Shown: one piece after another, positions 7,498 through 16,401 of the stretch
Position numbering within the stretch: position 1 is the stretch's first letter
How the letters are laid out: every line of letters begins with the position of its first letter
From: Muribaculum sp.
GTDB taxonomy: Bacteria; Bacteroidota; Bacteroidia; Bacteroidales; Muribaculaceae
Length of the DNA: 35,222 nucleotides
Assembly (NCBI GenBank): GCA_009775095.1
Contig: VSOZ01000028.1
Location: forward strand, 1-35,222
Direction: 5' to 3'
Program-made: the position numbers and the translations under genes
Notes under the pieces: generated by a model
The model's database searches: none
What the model was told of the DNA's origin: nothing
The model's input: only the letters and a program-made list of their open reading frames with translations

Positions 7498-10467
7498 ATG
7501 GCGAAAATAAAGATAAGTAAAGTAGCGAAAGACCTCAACATTGCATTGCCGACAGTCATAGACTTCCTGCAGTCCAAGGGCATAAACATCGACATGAATC
7601 CCAATTCACGCATCGATGAGGCGGCCTATGACATGCTCATAGCGCAATACAGTGATGACAAAGCCGAGAAGAGTAAGTCGGAGAAACTCTCCTCCGTTCG
7701 CCAGAAAGAAAAGCGTCCCGCAACACCGGCCGACAACAAACCCGAAGAGATCAAGATCGAACCGGTGGTAAGACCTACTGTAGTGGGCCATATAGATCTG
7801 GACGCCAAGAAATCTCACTCCAAGAAAGAAGCTCCTCAACAGCCCGAGGCTACCAAGCCGGAAGCCAAACCCGCGCCCGTGCCCGAAAAGCCCGCGCCCA
7901 AAGCGCAGGAAGAGAAAAAGCCCGAGGCTCCCAAGGTGAAACCCGAGGAAAAGCCCGCGCCCAAAGCTCCCGTGGCTGAAGAGAAGCCTAAGACCGCTGA
8001 ACGTCCGGCGCCGCAGCCGGCCGAGAAGCCCGCGCCCAAAGCGCAGGAGGTGAAAAAGCCCGAGGCTCCCAAGGTAAAACCCGAAGAGAAGCCCGCGCCC
8101 AAAGCACAAGAGGTGAAAAAGCCCGAGGCTCCCAAGGTGAAACCCGAGGAAAAGCCTGCACCCAAAGCACAGGAGGCGGCTCCCCAAAAAGAGGAGGAGA
8201 TCTTCAGCCCCTCAAGCATACCTGCAGGACCTCAGCTCAACGTCATCGGCAAAATAGACTTATCAGCCATAAACCAACAGACTCGTCCCAAGAAAAAAAC
8301 AAAGGAGGAGCGTCGCAACGAACGCCTCGCCAAGAACGGACAAGGTGCCGCCGGTCAAGCCGGCGCCGCACAGTCGGGCGACCGCAAGAAGCGCCGTCGC
8401 ATAGGCAAGGAAAAAGTCGACATAGAAAAGACATCCAACCAGCAGCCTTCGCGCGGCGGAGAACGTAGCGGCAACAATAATAACAACAACGGCGGCCAAC
8501 GTCACGAACGCGGTGCCGGCAAAAATAAAGATCGCAACAAACGCCAGATACATACCGAGGTAAGTGAAGAGGACGTACAGAAGCAGGTAAAAGAGACTCT
8601 CGCACGCCTCATAAACAAAGACAAAGGCCAAAAGAAAGGTGTAAAGTGGCGTAAGGAGAAACGCGAAGCCTACCAGTCACGCGAGCGTGAAGCCGCCGAA
8701 ATGGAGGCCGCCGAAAGCAAGGTGCTCAAGCTCACCGAGTTTGTGACGGCCAATGACTTGGCCGTCATGATGGATGTGCCTATCAACAACGTTATCGCCA
8801 CTTGTATGAACCTCGGTGTCATGGTGTCGATCAACCAGCGTCTTGACGCCGAAACCATCAACATCGTAGCCGAAGAGTTCGGCTATAAGACCGAGTACGT
8901 ATCGGCCGAGGTGGTTGAAGCCATACAGCAGGATGAAGACAACGAAGAGGACCTCCAGACACGTCCGCCGATCGTCACCGTCATGGGCCATGTGGACCAC
9001 GGTAAGACATCGTTGCTTGACTACATACGCAATGCCAACGTCATAGCCGGCGAGGCGGGAGGTATAACCCAGCACATCGGAGCCTACAACGTCAAGCTCG
9101 AGGACGGACGCCGCATAACCTTCCTCGATACCCCGGGTCACGAAGCGTTTACTGCCATGCGTGCCCGCGGAGCTAAGGTTACCGACCTTTGTATCATCAT
9201 AGTGGCAGCCGACGACAACGTCATGCCGCAGACCGTCGAGGCCATCAACCATGCATCGGCTGCAGGTGTGCCCATAGTATTTGCCATCAACAAGATAGAC
9301 AAGCCCACCGCCAATCCCGACAAAATCAAGGAGGAACTCGCACAGATGAACTATCTCGTCGAGGAATGGGGTGGAAAATACCAGTCACAGGACATTTCGG
9401 CCAAGAAGGGTATCGGCGTCAACGAACTTATGGAGAAAATGCTGCTCGAAGCCGAAATGCTCGAGCTGAAAGCCAATCCCAACCGTGCCGCCACAGGCTC
9501 CATCATCGAGTCGTCGCTTGACAAGGGCCGCGGCTACGTAGCCAACATACTCGTACAGAACGGTACGCTCCATGTGGGCGACATCATACTTGCCGGTACT
9601 CATTTCGGTAAGATCAAGGCTATGTTCAATGAGCGCAACCAGCGCATCAAGGAAGCGGGCCCCGCAACTCCCGCCCTGATACTCGGACTTAACGGAGCCC
9701 CCACGGCAGGCGATACGTTCAACGTCATGGAGACAGAACAGGAAGCGCGCGAAATAGCCAACAAGCGCGAGCAACTGCAGCGCGAGCTCGGTCTGCGTAC
9801 CAACAAGCGTACGACCCTTGAGGAGATCGGACGCCGCCGCGCCATCGGCAACTTCCACGAGCTCAACATCATCGTCAAGGGCGACGTGGACGGCTCTATC
9901 GAGGCTCTGTCTGACTCACTCATCAAGCTGTCGACCGAAGAGGTGCAGGTCAACGTACTTCACAAGGCCGTCGGCGCCATATCGGAGAGCGACGTCACAC
10001 TCGCGGCCGCTTCCGACGCCATCATCATCGGCTTCCAAGTGCGTCCCTCACAGGCAGCACGTCGTGCCGCCGAGCATGAAGGCGTCGAGATACGTCTCTA
10101 CTCCGTCATCTATCAGGCCATCGAGGAGGTCAAGGACGCTATGGAGGGCATGCTCGCTCCGGAGTTCAAAGAGGAAGTTGTGGGCACCGCCGAAGTACTC
10201 CAGACCTACCACATCTCCAAGGTGGGCACCATCGCCGGCGCCATCGTGCGCGAAGGCAAGATCAAGCGCTCGTGCAAGGTGCGACTCATACGCGACGGCA
10301 TCGTTCGCTACACCGGCGACCTCGGTTCGCTCAAGCGCTTCAAGGATGACGTCAAGGAAGTACTCACAGGCTACGACTGCGGTCTGAGCATAGCGGGCTA
10401 CAACGACCTTCAGGAGGGCGATATGATAGAAGCCTTCGAACAGGTCGAAGTCAAGAAGCAACTTTAA
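7498..10467 (+). CDS. infB: Translation initiation factor IF-2
   Basis: This 989-residue GTPase recruits initiator tRNA to the 30S subunit and promotes subunit joining. The N-terminal IF2_N domain is at 1-55 (starting KISKVAKDLNIALPTVIDFL). A long low-complexity linker rich in K, E, P and A follows (about 60-330) and contains a 21-residue repeat, then basic and asparagine-rich stretches. The GTPase domain has G1 GHVDHGKT (497-504), G3 DTPGH (544-548) and G4 NKID (598-601). Domains II to IV continue to the C-terminus, including the IF2 signature near GSIEALSDSL. All catalytic elements are intact. The gene follows nusA by 24 bp and precedes folK by 28 bp. Confidence 0.98.
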   Translation: MAKIKISKVAKDLNIALPTVIDFLQSKGINIDMNPNSRIDEAAYDMLIAQYSDDKAEKSKSEKLSSVRQKEKRPATPADNKPEEIKIEPVVRPTVVGHIDLDAKKSHSKKEAPQQPEATKPEAKPAPVPEKPAPKAQEEKKPEAPKVKPEEKPAPKAPVAEEKPKTAERPAPQPAEKPAPKAQEVKKPEAPKVKPEEKPAPKAQEVKKPEAPKVKPEEKPAPKAQEAAPQKEEEIFSPSSIPAGPQLNVIGKIDLSAINQQTRPKKKTKEERRNERLAKNGQGAAGQAGAAQSGDRKKRRRIGKEKVDIEKTSNQQPSRGGERSGNNNNNNGGQRHERGAGKNKDRNKRQIHTEVSEEDVQKQVKETLARLINKDKGQKKGVKWRKEKREAYQSREREAAEMEAAESKVLKLTEFVTANDLAVMMDVPINNVIATCMNLGVMVSINQRLDAETINIVAEEFGYKTEYVSAEVVEAIQQDEDNEEDLQTRPPIVTVMGHVDHGKTSLLDYIRNANVIAGEAGGITQHIGAYNVKLEDGRRITFLDTPGHEAFTAMRARGAKVTDLCIIIVAADDNVMPQTVEAINHASAAGVPIVFAINKIDKPTANPDKIKEELAQMNYLVEEWGGKYQSQDISAKKGIGVNELMEKMLLEAEMLELKANPNRAATGSIIESSLDKGRGYVANILVQNGTLHVGDIILAGTHFGKIKAMFNERNQRIKEAGPATPALILGLNGAPTAGDTFNVMETEQEAREIANKREQLQRELGLRTNKRTTLEEIGRRRAIGNFHELNIIVKGDVDGSIEALSDSLIKLSTEEVQVNVLHKAVGAISESDVTLAAASDAIIIGFQVRPSQAARRAAEHEGVEIRLYSVIYQAIEEVKDAMEGMLAPEFKEEVVGTAEVLQTYHISKVGTIAGAIVREGKIKRSCKVRLIRDGIVRYTGDLGSLKRFKDDVKEVLTGYDCGLSIAGYNDLQEGDMIEAFEQVEVKKQL
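7885..8178. repeat. 63-bp in-frame repeats inside infB linker
   Basis: A 63-bp unit encoding a 21-residue EKPAPKAQ.. KKPEAPKVKPE block occurs at 7885-7947, 8023-8085 and 8086-8148, with a partial fourth copy at 8149-8178. Copies two and three are directly adjacent and nearly identical. Because the unit is a multiple of three, gain or loss of copies would change the linker length without breaking the reading frame. Confidence 0.85.
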
Positions 10468-10495
10468 TGCAGGCACGACCATAGGCTAAACGGCC

Positions 10496-10975
10496 ATGTC
10501 AACCGCCTACATAAACATAGGATCAAATCAGGGCGACCGCATAGGGCTTATAAAGCAGGCGGTGGCCCTGATTGAGCATTGGGCCGAGGCCAAAGCAGCG
10601 GTATCGCGCCCCGTCGAGAGCGAGCCGTGGGGCTTCGTCTCCACCTCGCGCTTCATCAATGTGGGGCTTGCGATTAACGTGGATTGCACTCCCGAAGAGC
10701 TTCTTGAGGCATTGCTGAGGATAGAGCGCGCCATATGTCCGGCATCACACCGCGACAGCCACGGCAACTACACGGACCGCAGCATCGACATCGATCTCAT
10801 CGCCGTTGACTCCGAGATCCGCGACAGCGACCGCCTCACCCTCCCCCATCCGGCCATGCACATGCGCGAATTTGTTCTTCGTCCTATGGCTGAGTTGGCC
10901 CCCGGTTGGGTGCACCCCCGCCTCGGAAAAACGTCGGCCGAGATGCTCCAAGAGCTTTTAGACCGCCGCGACTGA
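10496..10975 (+). CDS. folK: 2-amino-4-hydroxy-6-hydroxymethyldihydropteridine pyrophosphokinase
   Basis: The 159-residue protein is HPPK, which transfers pyrophosphate from ATP to 6-hydroxymethyl-7,8-dihydropterin in folate synthesis. The N-terminal INIGSNQGDR (about 6-15) is the family start, followed by SEPWGF near residue 42, FINVGLAI, and the ATP/Mg signature DRSIDIDLI with the two acidic metal ligands, then LPHPAMHMREFVLRPM near the C-terminus. Length matches the monofunctional enzyme. It lies 28 bp after infB, so it probably shares the translation-factor transcript. Proximity to infB is not the usual partner set, but the identification by motif is firm. Confidence 0.94.
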   Translation: MSTAYINIGSNQGDRIGLIKQAVALIEHWAEAKAAVSRPVESEPWGFVSTSRFINVGLAINVDCTPEELLEALLRIERAICPASHRDSHGNYTDRSIDIDLIAVDSEIRDSDRLTLPHPAMHMREFVLRPMAELAPGWVHPRLGKTSAEMLQELLDRRD

Positions 10976-10997
10976 CCGCGATAACAAAAGGTTTTTG

Positions 10998-11005
10998 TAA
11001 TTTTG
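10998..11005 (+). promoter_or_regulatory. Candidate -7 element for the exopolysaccharide gene set
   Basis: TAATTTTG matches TAnnTTTG and lies 27 bp before the glycosyltransferase start in the 56-bp gap after folK. No clear -33 element is found at the correct distance. Confidence 0.42.
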
Positions 11006-11031
11006 CATTATATTAAAAACTGATCACCGAA

Positions 11032-12237
11032 TTGACTCGATACATAACACCCGATAACTGGCTCGCCCTATCGCTCGCGTGCGCCTCACTCATATTGGCG
11101 CTCGTGACTGTCGCGGTCTACAGACGTCGCATAATCTCGGTGCCACGCTGTGTTAAACGACAGGCCGACGAAGGATTACCTGACGGCATCACTTACCCGC
11201 CCGTATCGGTCATTGTATACACCTTCAACAATGCTCACGGCCTCGAAGAGCTTATTCCACAGCTGCGCCGGCAGGATTATCCCGGAAAATTCGACATAAT
11301 AGTGGTCAATGACGGCAAGGACGACGCCACAGAAGGACTCCTTAACCGTATGTCGACAGAACATGGTCCCCGCCTGTACCACACCTTCACGCCGCGAGAC
11401 ACTCGCAATCTGTCGCGCAAGAAACTCGCCCTCACGTTAGGTATTAAAGCATCGTCAGGCGACTGCATCGTAAACGTCACGGCCGACACACGTGTGTTGT
11501 CTGACAACTGGCTCCGTCATATGGCGGCACCGTTTACCGACTCCGACACTGAGATTGTAATCGGCTACGCCGCTCCTGACAGTGACGCCGACACCGCCCG
11601 CGGAGCACGCGGCCGCCGACACGACCGACTCATGGACAGCGTATACTATCTTGCATCCGCACTTGCAGGCAAGACTTATCGGGGCGATGGCGACAACCTC
11701 GCCTACCGCCGCGACACTTTTTTCAGAATGAAGGGCTTCAGCAACTCGCTCAACCTGCACTACGGCGATGACGACCTGTTTGTATGCGAAGCATCGACGT
11801 CCGACAACACTGCCGTGGTTCTCGCACCCGACGCACAGGTCATATCAACCGTTACCGGCGACCGGCCCGAGAAGGTGTATCGTTACAAAAAAATGCGCTA
11901 CGACTTCACCTCACGTTTTGCCGGACGCGGCCAGCACATATTTTACGGCACCCTATCGCTGCTGTTGTGGATATGGTTCGGTCTTACCGCCGCGGCCATA
12001 GCCGTAGCGCCGCTCAATCCGGTATCGCTTGCAGTATCAGCCGTCAGCGCCCTATCGGTGTGGCTTCCGCTGATGATAGCGTGGAACAGCGCCGCCAAGT
12101 CGCTCGGGTCAAAACGTTTCCTGCTTTCGGTGCCATTCTTCCTAATGTGGCGTCCGTTGCGCAACATTGTCTACCGTCTGCGCAGCCGCAAGATACACGA
12201 CGCCCAGTATGCGTGGCAGTCACAATCAATGGCTTGA
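11032..12237 (+). CDS. Membrane-bound family 2 glycosyltransferase
   Basis: The 401-residue protein has an N-terminal membrane helix (about 10-27), a GT2 catalytic domain and two or three C-terminal membrane helices (about 300-365). GT2 motifs visible: VSVIVYTFNN (about 58), IIVVNDGKDD with the nucleotide-binding acid (about 89-98), NVTADTR as the DxD-type site (about 148-154), YRGDGDNLAYRR, and HYGDDDLF carrying the likely catalytic acids, followed by RYKKMRYD resembling the Q/RxxRW acceptor block. It probably adds sugars to a lipid-linked glycan at the inner membrane. The start is TTG at 11032: an in-frame stop lies just upstream at 11014-11016, and the next ATG would remove the membrane helix and the first catalytic motifs. 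It heads a run with Wza-, Wzy- and Wzz-like genes. Confidence 0.88.
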   Translation: MTRYITPDNWLALSLACASLILALVTVAVYRRRIISVPRCVKRQADEGLPDGITYPPVSVIVYTFNNAHGLEELIPQLRRQDYPGKFDIIVVNDGKDDATEGLLNRMSTEHGPRLYHTFTPRDTRNLSRKKLALTLGIKASSGDCIVNVTADTRVLSDNWLRHMAAPFTDSDTEIVIGYAAPDSDADTARGARGRRHDRLMDSVYYLASALAGKTYRGDGDNLAYRRDTFFRMKGFSNSLNLHYGDDDLFVCEASTSDNTAVVLAPDAQVISTVTGDRPEKVYRYKKMRYDFTSRFAGRGQHIFYGTLSLLLWIWFGLTAAAIAVAPLNPVSLAVSAVSALSVWLPLMIAWNSAAKSLGSKRFLLSVPFFLMWRPLRNIVYRLRSRKIHDAQYAWQSQSMA

Positions 12238-12301
12238 CCTTAATAGCTGAATACAATAACCACGCTACGGCTGACGTTAATAAATAAAATCACATAGTGC
12301 T

Positions 12302-13108
12302 ATGTCGCGTTTCACCAATATATCGCTCTTTCTTTTTATAATGACGCTCATGGTGTCATGCTCCTCCTCGCGTTCATCGCTCACCTACTTCGAGGACTTG
12401 AAAGGCCGGCAGTCGGGTACGCTCTCGTCAACTGATTACGATATAAAGGTCATACCCGACGACGAGCTCTTCATAGTTGTAAGTTCACTCGTGCCCGAAG
12501 CCACGGCCGAGTTCAACCTGCCCACGGTCAATCCTGCCGTACGCGGCACCGTAGGCACCCCTTCACAGCAGTCACAGATAACATATCTTGTCGACAAAGC
12601 CGGCGATATCAACTTCCCGGGACTCGGCACATTGCACGTGGGCGGTCTCACCACGACACAGATAGCCTCGATAATCACTAAAAAGGTAAGCGAGACAGTT
12701 GAAGACCCCTATGTAAAAGTACAGCTCGTCAACTTCAAAGTCAACGTACTCGGAGAAGTGGCCCGTCCGGGCACAATCGAGGTCAACACAGAGCGCTACT
12801 CACTGCTTGACGCTCTCGCAGCCGCCGGCGATCTAACCCCATACGGCGAACGCGAAAACATACTGCTCATCCGCGAGGAAAACGGACAAAAACACTTTCA
12901 TCACCTCAACCTCAACGATGCCGCCACCCTGTCGTCGCCCTACTTCTACCTGCAGCAGAACGACGTCATCTACGTAGAACCCAACAAGATACGTCACGAC
13001 AACTCCAAGTACAACCAGAACAATTCCTACAAGCTCTCGGTAGTCAGCGCCGTCGTCAGCGCCGTATCCGTCGTCGCCTCACTCTGCATCGCCCTCTTCA
13101 TCAAGTAA
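12302..13108 (+). CDS. Wza-like polysaccharide export outer-membrane lipoprotein
   Basis: The 268-residue protein begins with a lipoprotein signal ending in LMVSC, making Cys20 the likely lipidated residue. The polysaccharide export (Poly_export) domain follows at about 43-125 (YDIKVIPDDELFIVVSSLVP through LHVGGLTTTQIASIITKKV), then an SLBB domain (about 140-215) starting NFKVNVLGEVARPGTIEV. A hydrophobic helix at about 245-266 ends the protein, as in other Bacteroidota Wza homologues. It should form the outer-membrane exit channel for the polymer made by the neighbouring enzymes, with the Wzz-like protein encoded two genes downstream as the inner-membrane partner. Confidence 0.92.
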   Translation: MSRFTNISLFLFIMTLMVSCSSSRSSLTYFEDLKGRQSGTLSSTDYDIKVIPDDELFIVVSSLVPEATAEFNLPTVNPAVRGTVGTPSQQSQITYLVDKAGDINFPGLGTLHVGGLTTTQIASIITKKVSETVEDPYVKVQLVNFKVNVLGEVARPGTIEVNTERYSLLDALAAAGDLTPYGERENILLIREENGQKHFHHLNLNDAATLSSPYFYLQQNDVIYVEPNKIRHDNSKYNQNNSYKLSVVSAVVSAVSVVASLCIALFIK

Positions 13109-13120
13109 TACAATACCGGC

Positions 13121-14401
13121 GTGTTACGTATCGATCGAATATGTATATGGCTCTTTATGCTTGGCTTCGTTTTCATGCTTCCGGGCATAAAGCACCTCAA
13201 ATTCGTTGACGAACTCATATCCTTTTCGTTCTTGGCTGTCGCGGTCGTCGACTGCATAGTCAACAGCAACTGGCGATATTACAGACTGCTGTGGATTATA
13301 TCGGGCATACTGACATTCTATCTGATCTACTCGCTGCTATTTCTCAAATACAATACTCCTATAGCCGTTGTCAGCGACTGGATAATACAGATGAAGCCGT
13401 TTATACCTTTTGCCGTAATGTATGCGGTAAGGCCCCGTCTCACCAAAACCGACAAGATAATTTTCAAGATATTGACCGTAATAGCGTCATTATTTCTTGT
13501 CATAATACTTATCGCCGGCTATGAAGCCATACACGCTACGGTATTGCATATAGCCTACACAGGCATCGGGCTTTTCATATCGGCTATGATATACCTGTAT
13601 TGCAGTATCAACGACAAGGGCCGTGTATCGCGTCAAGACCTGATTGCTGCCATAATCATGCTTACAGCCGGACTCGGCTGCACGCGGGCCAAATACTACG
13701 GCATATATATTGTAGCGGTCTTCTTTCTGTTAATATTCCGTCCCGGCATGCACCGGAAGATACCTGTAAAATATATATTAGCCGGTACCGCGACCGCCAT
13801 ATGCGTTATAATCGTGGCATGGCATAAACTTGACTACTACTTTTTAACAGGAGGCACAGGCATCTATGATCTAAGCATAATCGACTCGTATGCAAGGCCC
13901 GTTCTTTATATTACCGGCAGCAAAATACTGCTCGACCATTTGCCATTCGGCACGGGACTTGCGTCATTCGGCTCGTTCATGTCGGGTGAGCACTACTCGG
14001 AAGTATACCATGAATACGGCATAAACACCGTATACGGATTGTCGGAACATATGCCCGACTTCATCTGCGACACCTTTTATCCGAGTCTCGCACAGTTCGG
14101 CGTAGTCGGAGTCATTCTGTTCATAGCATTTTGGGTATATATTTATTCTAAAATAAAATATTACCTTTGCATAGACGGCAATACCTACCGGTACTGCTAC
14201 GCCATAGGCGTAAGCCTCATAGCGTTCATACTCATTGAAAGCACCGCCGCCACAACATTTGTGCAGACAACCGGCATGCAATGCATGCTTCTGCTCGGCA
14301 TATTGTGCGGCGAAGCTCAACGCATATGGGAGTCAGACCCGCAAAGGGCACAAAACAACAGTTTTTCATGGACAAGATTAAGAATAACGAACTGGACCTA
14401 A
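13121..14401 (+). CDS. Wzy/O-antigen ligase-like polysaccharide polymerase
   Basis: This 426-residue protein is almost entirely membrane helices (about ten), beginning ICIWLFMLGFVFMLPGIKHL. The last extracytoplasmic loop is large (about 245-320, containing SIIDSYARPVLY and PFGTGLASFGSF), which is the arrangement of Wzy/WaaL polymerases and ligases. Sequence in this family is poorly conserved, so the call rests on topology, the loop pattern and position between wza-like and wzz-like genes. The start is GTG at 13121, 12 bp after the Wza stop. The 3' end overlaps the next gene by 34 bp in a different frame, suggesting coupled translation. Confidence 0.78.
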   Translation: MLRIDRICIWLFMLGFVFMLPGIKHLKFVDELISFSFLAVAVVDCIVNSNWRYYRLLWIISGILTFYLIYSLLFLKYNTPIAVVSDWIIQMKPFIPFAVMYAVRPRLTKTDKIIFKILTVIASLFLVIILIAGYEAIHATVLHIAYTGIGLFISAMIYLYCSINDKGRVSRQDLIAAIIMLTAGLGCTRAKYYGIYIVAVFFLLIFRPGMHRKIPVKYILAGTATAICVIIVAWHKLDYYFLTGGTGIYDLSIIDSYARPVLYITGSKILLDHLPFGTGLASFGSFMSGEHYSEVYHEYGINTVYGLSEHMPDFICDTFYPSLAQFGVVGVILFIAFWVYIYSKIKYYLCIDGNTYRYCYAIGVSLIAFILIESTAATTFVQTTGMQCMLLLGILCGEAQRIWESDPQRAQNNSFSWTRLRITNWT

Positions 14402-16401
14402 GGCGTTTTTTCAGCACGGTCAAAGACAACAGACTTGTTTACGCCGCGTCATTCATCATTATAATGGCCGTGGCCGCCGTCTACTGCGCTACCCGCATGC
14501 CTCAATATAATATACACTCGGCCATGCTCATCGAGGAACCGGCCAACGACGTTCCACAAGCGTCCACGGGCATGACTTCACTGATGAGAGTCTTTTCCAT
14601 CGGCTCTTTCGGAGCCTCATCGGTAGAAAATGAAAAACTGCTCCTGTCATCATACGACATAAAATTGAAGGTGGTTAAACTACTCGGTTTAAACCGCTCG
14701 TACACTTACCGCAAAGGCTTGAAAAAACTTATGCTCGCTCCCGACGAGGCGCCCGTATCGGTAAGCGCGCCGCAAGAACTGTTTGACACCCTGTCATACA
14801 ACTTTAACCTGAAAGTAAAGCTACATGACGGCAAAGCCGACCTGTCGTTAAGCAAAGGACGCTTTTTTAAAACAAACATAGCAGAGGTTAAGGAGGTGTC
14901 GCTCCCCTACACATTGGAAACACCCGAAGGAGCATTCCGCATCGCCTCAACCGGCAAAACCGGCTTCAACGGTAAAACAATTGATGTAGCCATATCTGGA
15001 TACGAAAACTGCGCCCTCGATCTCGACGAAACGGTTGACATTGAACTCGCCGGGCGTGTATCTGATGCGCTCGGGCTGAAACTGGTCTACCCAAACAAAA
15101 GTCTCGGAATAAATATACTCAACAGTATAATGGCCGAGTACAACGACAAACGCCTGCGCCGCAAGTGGGATAACGCCGACTTGGAAATCAAGTTTTACGA
15201 CGAGCGCATATCGTCACTGTTCAACGAACTCACCACGGCAGAAAAAGAGATTGAACACTTCAAGCAGTCCCACGACCTCATAGCCGTTGAGGACGAAGCG
15301 TCGTTGCTTGTCGAGAATGAATTTTCATCACGACAGGAAATAGCCGAACTTACCACGGCCCGCAATTACTACAAAAGTGTGCTTGACCTGCTCGACAGCG
15401 GCTCGGCCGACAATACACCGCTGCCTGTCGTATCGGGATTGAGCATAGAAAACGGCGCCGGCACAATGATCGAACGATATAACGAAAACATATTGAAGCG
15501 TCGCGAGCTTACCCGCTCTGCCAAAGGCGAGAACCGCGCGCTTAAATCGCTTGACACTCAGCTGACCTCGCTTCGTGAAGATATAAAAGCAGCCATGGCC
15601 GAGCAGATAAAAGCCTCTGACCTCGTAATAACATCACATAAAAACACAAACGGGGCGGTAGCCGGCAGAATAAAACAACTTCCCGCACATGAACGGGAGT
15701 ACATAACACTGCTACGCGACCGGAAACTGAAAAACGAACTGTATACATTTCTTCTCGAACGGCGTGAAAATGCCGTGCTCAACCGCTACTCGTCGGCCAC
15801 TCTCGGCTTCGTGTTTCAAGATGCATACTGCGAAGGCACCGATACACATAAAATCATCATATACGGAGCGGCGATTTTGCTGGCATTGTTGCTGCCTACA
15901 GTATGGGTGCTCTACATCATGTGTCGCGGACACATCAAGCGCCCGTGCGACCTCAACTTCTATAACCTTGAAGAAAATACCGTCAGCATTACACAACCTT
16001 CAAAAATAGACAATCTACGGAGCCTTCTGCGCAAAAATTCATCACGTAACATAATCTTATATCTTGACTTAGACGGTGGTGACATGACGGAATTACTGCT
16101 TCAATCGCTACGTAATATAGGCCGACATGCCGAAATATACCCATTGGATAACTTCAATGAACTGTATACCGACACATTTGAAAAAAATATAAAGCAACTG
16201 ACAGAAAACGACTCTTACGCCATAATCAAGTTGCCGAGCCGTATCAATCTTGTATCCTTGCTTGATTTCAGCCTTGCCGACAATTCGCAGCTGCTTATAT
16301 CAATGGCCGGCAGCAGGCATAGCCGCAGCTATATGCGGCACTTCCTCAGCCCCGTAATAGAACATATACCCGTCACCATAGCATTGCATATCAACGATTA
16401 A
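14368..16401 (+). CDS. Wzz-like chain-length determinant protein with degenerate kinase-like C-terminus
   Basis: I place the start at the ATG at 14368 rather than the in-frame ATG at 14281, because the protein then begins MDKIKNNELDLRRFF directly before membrane helix 1 (23-41) and overlaps the polymerase gene by only 34 bp. The product is 677 residues: helix 1, a Wzz domain, a long coiled coil (about 260-460), the juxtamembrane block FLLERRENAV with TLGFVFQDAY (460-487, equivalent to the GNVR region), helix 2 (495-518), and about 155 cytoplasmic residues. That tail has the strand-loop-helix-strand outline of a tyrosine autokinase nucleotide fold (NIILYLDLDGGDMTELLLQS), but the Walker A GxxGxGKT is missing and there is no C-terminal tyrosine cluster. 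It should set polymer length without kinase control in cis. Confidence 0.82.
   Translation: MDKIKNNELDLRRFFSTVKDNRLVYAASFIIIMAVAAVYCATRMPQYNIHSAMLIEEPANDVPQASTGMTSLMRVFSIGSFGASSVENEKLLLSSYDIKLKVVKLLGLNRSYTYRKGLKKLMLAPDEAPVSVSAPQELFDTLSYNFNLKVKLHDGKADLSLSKGRFFKTNIAEVKEVSLPYTLETPEGAFRIASTGKTGFNGKTIDVAISGYENCALDLDETVDIELAGRVSDALGLKLVYPNKSLGINILNSIMAEYNDKRLRRKWDNADLEIKFYDERISSLFNELTTAEKEIEHFKQSHDLIAVEDEASLLVENEFSSRQEIAELTTARNYYKSVLDLLDSGSADNTPLPVVSGLSIENGAGTMIERYNENILKRRELTRSAKGENRALKSLDTQLTSLREDIKAAMAEQIKASDLVITSHKNTNGAVAGRIKQLPAHEREYITLLRDRKLKNELYTFLLERRENAVLNRYSSATLGFVFQDAYCEGTDTHKIIIYGAAILLALLLPTVWVLYIMCRGHIKRPCDLNFYNLEENTVSITQPSKIDNLRSLLRKNSSRNIILYLDLDGGDMTELLLQSLRNIGRHAEIYPLDNFNELYTDTFEKNIKQLTENDSYAIIKLPSRINLVSLLDFSLADNSQLLISMAGSRHSRSYMRHFLSPVIEHIPVTIALHIND

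Noticed and set aside
14281..14367. Longer start of the chain-length protein
   Set aside because: The additional 29 residues lie inside the polymerase gene and are arginine-rich and unlike the family; the ATG at 14368 directly precedes the conserved N-terminal membrane helix.
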